Shown here piece by piece: positions 35,461-42,632 of a DNA stretch of 64,000 nucleotides. The position numbers and the translations under genes are program-made. Source of the DNA: Bacteroidales bacterium (GTDB lineage Bacteria; Bacteroidota; Bacteroidia; Bacteroidales; F082). A model generated the notes under the pieces. The model saw nothing but the letters and a program-made list of their open reading frames with translations, did not search any database and was not told the origin of the DNA. Each line of letters opens with the position of its first letter. Positions within the stretch are counted from its first letter, which is position 1. The stretch lies in the NCBI GenBank assembly GCA_028277395.1, contig JANQGJ010000060.1, positions 44,153 through 108,152 on the forward strand. The letters run 5' to 3'.

Positions 35461-36591
35461 TTATTTTTCAACAAACTCCAAAACAGCATCGGTTATCTCT
35501 TTTTGAATTTCAGGTGTAAGTTCTGTATGAATCGGCAAAGAAATCACAGTTTTGGATAATGCTTCTGTAACCGGGAAGTCACCTTCTTTATATCTTGGAT
35601 CAAGATAAGCTTTTTGAAGATGAAGAGGTACCGGATAATAAATGGCAGAAGCTATTCCCTTATCTGCAAGATGCTTCATTAATCCTTCACGATCTACATC
35701 AATAAGTACCAGTGTATATTGATGAAAAACATGAGTTGTGAAATCCGCAGTTACAGGAGTTTTTATTTTTGGTGATGATGCAAAGGCATTATTATAATAC
35801 GTAGCTGCTTCCTGACGGATTTTCGAATATTCATCAAGATATTTTAATTTAATATCCAAAACAGCAGCCTGAATACTATCCAGACGTGAATTAACTCCAA
35901 TTTCATCATGGTAATATCTTGTAGTCATACCATGATTTACTACTACTCTCATTTTAGCAGCAAGTTCATCGTCGTTAGTGAAAATTGCACCACCATCTCC
36001 GTATGCTCCTAAATTCTTGGAAGGGAAGAATGATGTACAGCCAATATGCCCAAATGTACCTATCTTTTTTGTTTTGCCACTCTCAGGACAAGTAAAATCT
36101 GCTCCAACAGCCTGTGCAGTGTCTTCTATTACAAACAGGTCATGTTTTTTCGCTATTTGCTTTATTGTATGGATATCAGCGCTTTGTCCAAATAAGTGTA
36201 CCGGAATAATTGCTTTCGTTTTTGGAGTTATTGCAGCTTCAACAGCTTGTGGATCTATGTTAAAGGTATCCGGGTCAACATCTACCAGTACCGGTGTAAG
36301 TTTAAGTAAAGCTATTACTTCTGCAGTAGCAATAAAGGTAAAAGATGTTGTAATAACTTCATCACCTGGTTTCAGATCAAGTGCCATTAGAGCAACCTGG
36401 AGGGCGTCTGTTCCATTTGCACAAGGTATAACATGTTTAACACCCAGATAATCTTCAAAGTTCTTTTGAAAACTTTTAACTGCAGGGCCATTTATAAAAG
36501 ATGCTTCTGATAATATTTTGAGAATGGCGCCATCAACTTCAGGCTTAATTTTCTTGTATTGACCAACAAGGTCTACCATATTATGTTTCAT
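35461..36591 (-). CDS. DegT/DnrJ/EryC1 family sugar aminotransferase (WbpE-like)
   Basis: I start at ATG 36591 (MKHNMVDLVGQYK), 376 residues, because the -7 box at 36625..36632 overlaps the longer frame. This PLP enzyme aminates UDP-3-keto sugars. The internal-aldimine Lys lies in FFPSKNLGAYGDGGAIFTND, and HLFGQSADI and EDTAQAVGA are family motifs. The closing half has the substrate loop FHQYTLVL. It is upstream of the WbpD-like acetyltransferase, separated by a terminator-like hairpin. Confidence 0.92.
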   Translation of the reverse strand: MKHNMVDLVGQYKKIKPEVDGAILKILSEASFINGPAVKSFQKNFEDYLGVKHVIPCANGTDALQVALMALDLKPGDEVITTSFTFIATAEVIALLKLTPVLVDVDPDTFNIDPQAVEAAITPKTKAIIPVHLFGQSADIHTIKQIAKKHDLFVIEDTAQAVGADFTCPESGKTKKIGTFGHIGCTSFFPSKNLGAYGDGGAIFTNDDELAAKMRVVVNHGMTTRYYHDEIGVNSRLDSIQAAVLDIKLKYLDEYSKIRQEAATYYNNAFASSPKIKTPVTADFTTHVFHQYTLVLIDVDREGLMKHLADKGIASAIYYPVPLHLQKAYLDPRYKEGDFPVTEALSKTVISLPIHTELTPEIQKEITDAVLEFVEK

Positions 36592-36624
36592 AAAAAATAG
36601 TGTTAATGTTTTAACAATAGGCTG

Positions 36625-36632
36625 CAAATATA
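36625..36632 (-). promoter_or_regulatory. Candidate -7 box for the aminotransferase gene
   Basis: CAAATATA reads TATATTTG on the minus strand, 33 bp upstream of ATG 36591. No clear -33 box. Confidence 0.45.
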
Positions 36633-36738
36633 GTCAAGTTGAATAAACAGCTATTAGATTGGTGTTAAAAGTTCCAAAAATGAGTTAATTTTTAATCTGT
36701 CTAAAACTTTATAAACTACCGGGCAAATAAATTTGCTT

Positions 36739-36746
36739 TATCTTTG
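36739..36746 (+). promoter_or_regulatory. Candidate -7 box for the outer-membrane protein/waaA unit
   Basis: TATCTTTG matches TAnnTTTG and lies 22 bp before ATG 36769. It falls inside the longer open frame and so favours the later start. Confidence 0.45.
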
Positions 36747-36768
36747 CGTTAAAAAGAAAAACTATTTT

Positions 36769-37530
36769 ATGATCATTAAAAGAGGGTTTTGCTTGTTGCT
36801 TCTGGTTCTTGCAGTTATGGGGCTTAAGGCACAATCAAATGTCAGAGATTCAATAATTGGAGCTTTCGTTCCTCACATATCATATTCATATCAGTTTCCT
36901 GGAGGAGATATAGCTGACAGGTATGGTGACAATTCAACTATAGGTTTGGGATTACGCTATAAAACTTCTAAAAATTTTGTTTATTCTGTTGATGCCAACT
37001 TCATTTTCGGTAGTGACATTAAGAATACCGATTCGATTCTGAGTATGGTATTAACACATGATGGTTTTATTATTGATGGTAATGGAACATATGCATTATA
37101 TGCTTTGTATGAAAGAGGATATAATATAAACTTTAGTTTTGGAAAAGTATTGCCAATATTAAATCCAAACCCAAATTCCGGTTTAATGGTTACTGCAGGT
37201 TTTGGTTATATGCTGCATAGAATGAAAATCGACAATCAACATAGAACAGCACCTCAAATATCAGGTGATTACGCAAAAGGTTATGATATGTTAACCGGAG
37301 GTTTTTCATTAAATCAGTTCGTTGGCTGGTACTACATGGGCAACAGTCGGTTAACAAATTTTTATCTTGGAATAGAATTCCATCAGGCATTTACTAAAAG
37401 TTTGCGTGATTGGGATTTTCATTCAATGAAAAAAGATGATAATAAGTATTTTGATTTTTTCATAGGACTTAAAATTGGATGGATGCTTCCAATATACGAC
37501 AGGGCCCCTGATAATTATTATTATTACTAA
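36769..37530 (+). CDS. Putative outer-membrane beta-barrel protein
   Basis: From ATG 36769 the protein is 253 residues with a signal peptide (MIIKRGFCLLLLVLAVMGLK, cleavage after AQ). The mature part is rich in alternating aromatic and small residues (YSYQFPGGDIADRYGDNSTIGLG; YLGIEFHQAFTKSLRDWDFH) and ends in aromatic strands, typical of a small outer-membrane barrel. I recognise no specific family function. Its stop overlaps the start of waaA by 1 bp (TAATG), so the two genes are translationally coupled, suggesting a role in lipopolysaccharide or outer-membrane biogenesis. Confidence 0.78.
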   Translation: MIIKRGFCLLLLVLAVMGLKAQSNVRDSIIGAFVPHISYSYQFPGGDIADRYGDNSTIGLGLRYKTSKNFVYSVDANFIFGSDIKNTDSILSMVLTHDGFIIDGNGTYALYALYERGYNINFSFGKVLPILNPNPNSGLMVTAGFGYMLHRMKIDNQHRTAPQISGDYAKGYDMLTGGFSLNQFVGWYYMGNSRLTNFYLGIEFHQAFTKSLRDWDFHSMKKDDNKYFDFFIGLKIGWMLPIYDRAPDNYYYY

Positions 37531-38780
37531 TGAAGGTATTATATAACATCTTCATAGCATTTTATACTCTTTCTATTCGTTTTGCTTCACTATTTAATCC
37601 AAAAGCAAGACAATGGGTTGATGGAAGAAAGAATCTGCTCTCAAAATTGAAAAAATCCGGTATTTCTGATGACCATATCATATGGGTACACTGTGCAAGT
37701 TTGGGTGAGTTTGAGCAGGGCAGACCAATTATTGAGAAACTAAGGATCACCTATCCGGATCATAGGATACTCATAACTTTTTTCTCTCCATCAGGTTATG
37801 AGGTTAGAAAAAATTATGAATTTGCCGATTACATCTATTATTTACCTTCCGATACTAAACGTAATGCCCGAAAATTCATTAAATATATCAAGCCAAGATT
37901 GGTTATCTTTATAAAATATGAATTTTGGTTCAATTATATTCATGAACTATACAGACAGAAAATACCTTTGATCTTTGTTTCTGTTATTTTCAGACCATCA
38001 CAACATTTCTTTAAACCATGGGGAAACTGGGCAGTTAAGCAATTGGTAAAAATAACATACCTGTATGTGCAGAATGAGGAATCAATTGATTTACTTGATA
38101 AGGTTGGTATTTATCATGCTGAAATTAATGGAGATACCCGGTTTGACAGGGTTTCTGAACTGTCGGAGAGTAATGTTAAATTTCCGGTAGTTGAGAAGTT
38201 TAAGGGGGAATCAAAATTATTGATCGGTGGAAGTACATGGCCTAAATGTGAGGATTTGCTATTGCAGGTTCTGACTGAATCGCAGGAAAAATTTAAACTT
38301 GTTATTGCACCACATGAAATAGGTAAGGACCATATTTCTGAGATTATCACAAAATATGCTTCTCTCAATCCTGTTTTGTTCTCTGAAACAATGGATGAAA
38401 ATACATTCGAAACATCAAAAGTAATGATAATTGATAGTATCGGAGCATTGTCGTACATCTATAAATATGCTGATGTGGCTTATGTTGGTGGAGGTTTTGG
38501 AGTAGGTATTCATAACCTGCTTGAAGTATCAACATATGGTATTCCGGTAATTTTCGGTCCAAATTACCACAAATTCAGAGAAGCAATTGACCTTATAGAT
38601 GTTGGTGGAGGATTTACGGTTAATTCCGTATCTGAGTTTGTTTCCATTTTTGATAAGCTGTTGAGTGATAAGGAGTATTTTATTAATAGCTCTGATGCTG
38701 CCAGGAATTATGTTAACAAAAATGTTGGTGCAACCCATTTGGTTATTAATAAAGTAAAAGAATATATAATGGCAGATTAG
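37530..38780 (+). CDS. waaA: 3-deoxy-D-manno-octulosonic acid (Kdo) transferase
   Basis: The 416-residue GT30 glycosyltransferase adds Kdo to lipid A precursor at the inner membrane. The N-terminal membrane anchor (about 4-20) is followed by HCASLGEFEQGRPI containing the catalytic Glu, and the GT-B C-terminal half has GGSTWPKCEDLLL, IIDSIGALSYIYKYADVAYVGGGFGVGIHNLLE and GPNYHKFREA. Its start overlaps the stop of the barrel protein gene. A weak hairpin follows. Confidence 0.93.
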   Translation: MKVLYNIFIAFYTLSIRFASLFNPKARQWVDGRKNLLSKLKKSGISDDHIIWVHCASLGEFEQGRPIIEKLRITYPDHRILITFFSPSGYEVRKNYEFADYIYYLPSDTKRNARKFIKYIKPRLVIFIKYEFWFNYIHELYRQKIPLIFVSVIFRPSQHFFKPWGNWAVKQLVKITYLYVQNEESIDLLDKVGIYHAEINGDTRFDRVSELSESNVKFPVVEKFKGESKLLIGGSTWPKCEDLLLQVLTESQEKFKLVIAPHEIGKDHISEIITKYASLNPVLFSETMDENTFETSKVMIIDSIGALSYIYKYADVAYVGGGFGVGIHNLLEVSTYGIPVIFGPNYHKFREAIDLIDVGGGFTVNSVSEFVSIFDKLLSDKEYFINSSDAARNYVNKNVGATHLVINKVKEYIMAD

Positions 38781-38837
38781 GTTTGTCATATGACTTTACA
38801 TATTCCGGTTTTTCGGTGTAGTATTTTTGATGAGTTT

Positions 38838-38862
38838 AAATATTGTTGATTTTGCAATATTT
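38838..38862 (+). terminator. Weak terminator-like hairpin after waaA
   Basis: AAATATTG (38838..38845) pairs with CAATATTT (38855..38862), followed by TT. It is AT-rich and short, so the call is tentative. Confidence 0.35.
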
Positions 38863-39003
38863 TTCCTCAAATTCCGCTGAGTTATCCGGACCTACGTTCT
38901 GCGTATACGTAATTCTACTGTAAATTGAGATCGAATACGACAAAACCATCTGAAAATGGGTGAAAAACTTATGCCGAATTGAGGTAATTAGTTATAAATT
39001 TCC

Positions 39004-39030
39004 TTGTTAAATATCATCTCATTATATTTG
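39004..39030 (+). promoter_or_regulatory. Promoter for the leucyl aminopeptidase/sigma factor unit
   Basis: TTG at 39004..39006 and TATATTTG at 39023..39030 are separated by 16 bp, close to the Bacteroidota consensus. The ATG at 39052 follows 21 bp later and is therefore preferred over an ATG at 39004. Confidence 0.55.
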
Positions 39031-39051
39031 CATAAAATTAAAGCACAATTG

Positions 39052-40491
39052 ATGAACATCCAAAGAGTAGAGCCGGTAGAAAAGAGCATTGTTGAGAGCA
39101 TTATTTTTCTTGTGAAATCAAACAAAGATTTGACACCTTTAGGCTTATCCAGAGAAGAAATAGAATACATTAAGAAAGAAAAAAAGCTAAAAAAGGATAT
39201 CATAAAACTGAACAGGTTCAGTTACCGTATTTATATTGCATATGTTAATGTAAAAGGATCATTAAGTAAGAAGCTCGAAACTATCAGAGGTTTTGGTAAT
39301 ACAATAACCAGGCATGTAAACAAGTCTGAAATTGAGAAAATCAATATTTCAGTAAAAGCCGGAGATAAGAATGAAACTCTTGCCTTTCTGGAAGGTATGA
39401 TTCTTGGTAATTACCAGTTTATAAAGTATAAAACTGGAGAGAACAGAAAAGAAAATAAATTAAAAACATTGTGTATTGATTCTGATGTTTTAACTGATGA
39501 AGATTTATCAGAATTACAAATTGTTACTAAAGCTGTATATCATGCCCGTGATTTTGTAAATGAACCTGATTCGTTCATGACAGCCACACAACTTTCTAAT
39601 GAAGCTAAAAAACTTGGATCTGATAGCGGGGCAAAGGTTGAGGTGTTTACTAAAAGAAAAATTGAGAGTCTTAAAATGGGAGGACTTCTGGCTGTGAACA
39701 GGGGTAGCATAGATCCTCCTACTTTTACAATTTTTATCTGGAAACCTGAAAATGCCATTAATATTCGTCCATATGTTTTTGTTGGCAAAGGTGTTGTTTA
39801 TGACACAGGAGGATTAAGTTTAAAGCCAACGGGTTCAATGGATACCATGAAATCTGACATGGCAGGTGCAGCTTCAGTAATCGGTGGGCTTTATGCAATT
39901 TCCAAATCTAACCTGCCTGTTTATGTAATTGGTTTGATTCCTGCAACAGATAACCGACCGGATGGTAATGCTTATACACCGGGTGATGTTGTTACGATGT
40001 ATGATGGTTCTACAGTAGAGGTGCTTAATACTGATGCTGAGGGAAGGATGATCCTGGCAGATGCATTGAGTTATGCTAAACAATATGACCCTGAATTAGT
40101 AATTGATATCGCAACGCTTACAGGTGCTGCCTCCAGAGCCATCGGCCCACAGGCTATGGTTGGAATGAAGGTAAATTCTGACAGTGACTTCAAAAAGCTC
40201 TGTGAATCCGGTGACAGGGTGCATGAGAGAATAGTTGAGTTTCCTATGTGGGAGGAGTATGGAGAGATGATAAAATCTGAGATAGCTGATATAAAGAACA
40301 TTGGAGGAGTGGATGCAGGAGCTATTACTGCTGCAAAGTTTCTGGAGCATTTTATTGATTATCCCTATATTCACCTAGATATTGCCGGACCATCTTTTTT
40401 AAGTAAGGTAGCTGGTTACCGACCTTTTGGTGGAACAGGGGTTGGTGTTCGTCTTTTTTACGATTTTATTAAATCCAAAGTAAGCAATTAA
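39052..40491 (+). CDS. Leucyl aminopeptidase (M17)
   Basis: From ATG 39052 (MNIQRVEPVEKSI) the protein is 479 residues. The C-terminal catalytic domain has the M17 two-metal site: VGKGVVYDTGGLSLKP, MKSDMAGAA and NTDAEGRMILADALSYA, plus ATLTGAASRAIG. It releases N-terminal residues from peptides in the cytosol. The frame could begin at 39004, but that ATG is part of the promoter. It ends 17 bp before an ECF sigma factor gene, an unexpected link to the metallophore-like locus that follows. Confidence 0.93.
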   Translation: MNIQRVEPVEKSIVESIIFLVKSNKDLTPLGLSREEIEYIKKEKKLKKDIIKLNRFSYRIYIAYVNVKGSLSKKLETIRGFGNTITRHVNKSEIEKINISVKAGDKNETLAFLEGMILGNYQFIKYKTGENRKENKLKTLCIDSDVLTDEDLSELQIVTKAVYHARDFVNEPDSFMTATQLSNEAKKLGSDSGAKVEVFTKRKIESLKMGGLLAVNRGSIDPPTFTIFIWKPENAINIRPYVFVGKGVVYDTGGLSLKPTGSMDTMKSDMAGAASVIGGLYAISKSNLPVYVIGLIPATDNRPDGNAYTPGDVVTMYDGSTVEVLNTDAEGRMILADALSYAKQYDPELVIDIATLTGAASRAIGPQAMVGMKVNSDSDFKKLCESGDRVHERIVEFPMWEEYGEMIKSEIADIKNIGGVDAGAITAAKFLEHFIDYPYIHLDIAGPSFLSKVAGYRPFGGTGVGVRLFYDFIKSKVSN

Positions 40492-40508
40492 GAACATATT
40501 TTATCCAA

Positions 40509-41096
40509 ATGAATAATTCGTCTGAAATAAAATCTAAAGAGTCAGGTAATCTAAACCCTGGCCTATGGGTGGAGAATCATGGCGATTATTTATATAATTA
40601 CGCTTACTTCAGGGTAAATAATAAAGAAGTTAGTGAAGATATTGTTCAGGAAACCTTTATTGCAGCATTAAAAGCAAAAGATTCATTCAGGGGCGAAAGT
40701 TCAGAATTAACATGGTTACTGGCCATATTAAAGAGGAAAGTAATTGATTATTTCCGAAAATTAAGTTCCGGCAAAGAAAGGGTAATATCAGACTATACCT
40801 TACCTTTTAGGGACGAAGGGATATTTGATGGACATTGGCTTGGCGACAGATTACCAAAAGATTGGGGTTCTGATGCAGACAGCACATTAAATCAGGAAGA
40901 ATTTCAGAGTATACTTCAAGTATGCTTATCACTTCTACCACCAAAGTGGAGATCTGTTTTTGTAATGAAATTTATGGAGGAATTAAGTAGCGATGAAGTG
41001 TGTAAGGAAAACGAATGTACTCCGTCTAATTTCTGGGTTATTATTCATAGGGCAAGATTGAAACTTCGGGAGTGTATTGAAAATAAGTGGTTATGA
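40509..41096 (+). CDS. ECF-type sigma-70 factor (TIGR02943-like) of the HvfA-like locus
   Basis: The 195-residue sigma factor has region 2 (YNYAYFRVNNKEVSEDIVQETFIAALKA; TWLLAILKRKVIDYFRK) and region 4 (LLPPKWRSVFVMKFMEELSSDEVCKE; NFWVIIHRARLKLRECI). The extended loop between them, with a DEGIFDGHWLGDRLPKDW stretch, is typical of the subgroup associated with zinc-finger anti-sigmas and DoxX or bufferin/HvfA-type genes. Its stop overlaps the next start (ATGA). It probably drives the downstream peptide and DoxX genes, which lack a TAnnTTTG box. Confidence 0.92.
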   Translation: MNNSSEIKSKESGNLNPGLWVENHGDYLYNYAYFRVNNKEVSEDIVQETFIAALKAKDSFRGESSELTWLLAILKRKVIDYFRKLSSGKERVISDYTLPFRDEGIFDGHWLGDRLPKDWGSDADSTLNQEEFQSILQVCLSLLPPKWRSVFVMKFMEELSSDEVCKENECTPSNFWVIIHRARLKLRECIENKWL

Positions 41097-41398
41097 TGAG
41101 GGTGATGAAAAATATGATGGGAAGAATGATGACTTTTTTAATGCTTGATTGCAATAAAGCAACCTTTTTAATAGCTAAAAAAGAAATTACCCATTTAACT
41201 TTCATTGAAAACCTGAAGCTGAAAATACATCTTTTATCCTGTAAATATTGTCAGCGATTTTCTGATCAGTCGATCCTTATTACAAGGCAAATTACCAATA
41301 TTAGCATGATCGACCCTAATAATTTAAGGCTTAGGCTTACACCTGAACAAAAAGAATGCATGCAGAAAGTGATTGATAATAAGTTGAATGCACGTTAA
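41093..41398 (+). CDS. Zinc-finger (zf-HC2-like) anti-sigma factor
   Basis: I use ATG 41093, overlapping the sigma stop by 4 bp, giving 101 residues. C20 in MLDCNKATFLI and the H46-x3-C50-x2-C53 cluster (HLLSCKYC) form the ZAS/zf-HC2 zinc site of anti-sigma factors. There is no membrane helix, so it is a soluble cytosolic regulator, possibly responding directly to metal or oxidation at the Cys cluster. The Met-rich start (MMRVMKNMMGRMM) is odd; a later Met may be the true start. The role is inferred from motif and position. Confidence 0.78.
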   Translation: MMRVMKNMMGRMMTFLMLDCNKATFLIAKKEITHLTFIENLKLKIHLLSCKYCQRFSDQSILITRQITNISMIDPNNLRLRLTPEQKECMQKVIDNKLNAR

Positions 41399-41413
41399 TT
41401 CCCTGAATTTTTA

Positions 41414-41459
41414 GTTTGATTGTAAGGATATATGTTTGAGTACGACAAAGTAATCAAAC
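41414..41459. repeat. Short inverted repeat upstream of the HvfA-like gene
   Basis: GTTTGATT (41414..41421) and AATCAAAC (41452..41459) are complementary with 30 bases between. It lies 39 bp before the ATG of the peptide gene and could be an operator or leader hairpin; chance occurrence is possible at this AT content. Confidence 0.35.
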
Positions 41460-41498
41460 AATAATTATTTATTACTATTCATACTAAAAATTAAAATC

Positions 41499-41912
41499 AT
41501 GACTAGAAAACTGAAAAGCTTAAACGTATTAGCAATTGCTTTAATTGCCGGATTTATTTTTGGAATTACTTCATTAGAAATCAGAGCGAATATTTTAACA
41601 GAATCTCCTGTAATGGTGATTAATATTACAGATACCGAATCCCAGGAATCATTAATGAATAATGAGTATGATTTCAATGGTAAATGTGGAGAAGGAAAGT
41701 GTGGAGAAGGAAAATGCGGGTCAGCTACAAAAGAAAGTAAGAAAGATGTTAAATCAGAAAAAAAGGAAGGAAAAGTAAAAAGCTCTGAAAGTAAATATGG
41801 AGAAGGAAAATGTGGAGCCGAGAAAAAAGAAGGAAAGGCTGAAAAGAAAGAAGGCAAAACAGAGAAAAAATCAAAAGGAAAATGTGGAGAAGGAAAATGC
41901 GGAGTTGCATAA
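41499..41912 (+). CDS. HvfA-like secreted EGKCG-repeat peptide (candidate RiPP metallophore precursor)
   Basis: The 137-residue protein has a signal sequence (hydrophobic residues about 9-24), a short spacer, and a Lys/Glu-rich low-complexity region carrying six cysteines, all in KCG context: C63, C68, C73, C105, C129, C134. Four are in full EGKCG motifs (65-69, 70-74, 102-106, 131-135). EGKCG repeats after an N-terminal signal are the hallmark of HvfA-family precursors, whose EGKCG cysteines are converted by MNIO enzymes to oxazolone/thioamide copper ligands. The sigma, anti-sigma and DoxX neighbours fit, but no HvfB (DUF692) or HvfC is adjacent, so modification is unproven. Three further EGK units (EGKVK, EGKAE, EGKTE) lack Cys. 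Confidence 0.82.
   Translation: MTRKLKSLNVLAIALIAGFIFGITSLEIRANILTESPVMVINITDTESQESLMNNEYDFNGKCGEGKCGEGKCGSATKESKKDVKSEKKEGKVKSSESKYGEGKCGAEKKEGKAEKKEGKTEKKSKGKCGEGKCGVA
41679..41720 (+). repeat. In-frame 15-bp tandem repeat encoding EGKCG units
   Basis: Codons for GKCG-EGKCG-EGKCG form a tandem array of a 15-bp unit (GGAGAAGGAAARTGY pattern), with synonymous changes between copies (aaa/aag, tgt/tgc). The motif recurs singly at codons 102-106 and 131-135 of the same gene. Confidence 0.85.
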
Positions 41913-41946
41913 TTGCATAGTTTCCTAACCAGATTCAGATAGCATT

Positions 41947-42393
41947 ATGAACTACAGGTTGATAAATATTTATAACTTAATTACTGAAAAACTATCAGTT
42001 CTTAAAGATATACCTCTTTTAGTCATAAGGCTTATTCTGGCCTGGGGATTTTGGAATCCTGGTATAATGAAGTGGAAAAACATTAGTGGCATTTCGGAAT
42101 GGTATGAAGGGATGGGTATGCCACTACCCACTTTAAATGCTTACTTATCTGCCACAACAGAGGTTGCCGGATCTGTTCTGCTTCTGATAGGCTTTGCAGT
42201 AAGAATAATCAGTGTACCATTAATGATAATTATGGTGGTTGCTATAAGTGTAGTTCATTTTACAAATGGCTTTGAAGCTGGTTACAATGGCTTTGAAATA
42301 CCTTTGTATTATTTAATTATGCTGTTTACCCTTACTGTTTATGGAGGGGGCAAGATCAGTCTTGATAATCTTATTCGAAAAATTTTAAGGTAA
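41947..42393 (+). CDS. DoxX family membrane protein (HvfX-like)
   Basis: The 148-residue protein has four membrane helices (about 23-38, 70-90, 92-110, 118-135) with the DoxX features [38 protein letters not shown] and [27 protein letters not shown]. DoxX proteins are quinone-type or redox membrane partners; HvfX is the DoxX member linked to HvfA clusters. It starts 34 bp after the peptide gene and is probably in the same transcript. It is followed by an IS256-family relic. Confidence 0.85.
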   Translation: MNYRLINIYNLITEKLSVLKDIPLLVIRLILAWGFWNPGIMKWKNISGISEWYEGMGMPLPTLNAYLSATTEVAGSVLLLIGFAVRIISVPLMIIMVVAISVVHFTNGFEAGYNGFEIPLYYLIMLFTLTVYGGGKISLDNLIRKILR

Positions 42394-42422
42394 ATAAATT
42401 AACACTATCTCATAAACTGTGT

Positions 42423-42569
42423 CTTTCTTTTCCTTCAGATCAAGCTGTAATGAAATCAGTATATTTGGCAACAAGAGAAGCAACTAAAAGATGGTCGATG
42501 TCCATCCATAATTGGGGCATTGTACTGAATCAGTTCTTAGTAATATTTGAAAAAAGGGTCCAGCTATAA
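42423..42569 (+). pseudogene. IS256-family transposase C-terminal fragment
   Basis: In the frame ending at TAA 42567..42569 the sequence reads [35 protein letters not shown] and VIFEKRVQL. This matches the conserved end of IS256 (mutator-like) transposases, typically FPS(D/E)xAxxKLLYLA...KKW(T)MPIxNWxxALNQ. No catalytic DDE residues remain. It is too short to be functional. Confidence 0.8.
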
Positions 42570-42587
42570 GTAGCTAAACCCTCGGTA
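42549..42587. terminator. Terminator-like hairpin, mainly for the minus-strand Xaa-Pro gene
   Basis: AGGGT..AGCTA (42555..42566) pairs with TAGCT..ACCCT (42571..42582), a 10-bp stem with a 2-base internal mismatch. On the minus strand it is followed by six T (42554..42549); on the plus strand a looser T-run follows. It lies inside the IS256 relic, so a transposon-derived sequence may act as the terminator between two convergent genes. Confidence 0.55.
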
Positions 42588-42632
42588 TTTTTTAATTACA
42601 CACTTTGTGAAACAGTGTCGTTTTTACCTATG

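Larger units (their letters stand above)
42401..42619 (+). mobile_element. Internally deleted IS256-family relic with both terminal repeats
   Basis: A left end (42401..42424, AACACTATCTCATAAACTGTG) and a right end (42596..42619, ending GAAACAGTGTC) form imperfect inverted repeats, 17 of 24 positions by my alignment. Between them the plus strand encodes the C-terminus of an IS256-type transposase (42423..42569). The body of the transposase, about 1 kb, is missing, leaving a MITE-like remnant of about 219 bp. I could not find a matching target-site duplication. Whether these ends were active is unknown. Confidence 0.7.

Noticed and set aside
41465..41857. 130-residue open frame antisense to the EGKCG peptide, rich in Phe/Ser/Pro repeats
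   Set aside because: It is the mirror of the Lys/Glu/Gly repeat codons of the plus-strand gene and has no independent coding signs.
42390..42630. Target-site duplication flanking the IS256 relic
   Set aside because: I compared about 8-9 bases on both sides of the terminal repeats and found no convincing direct repeat, so none is claimed.
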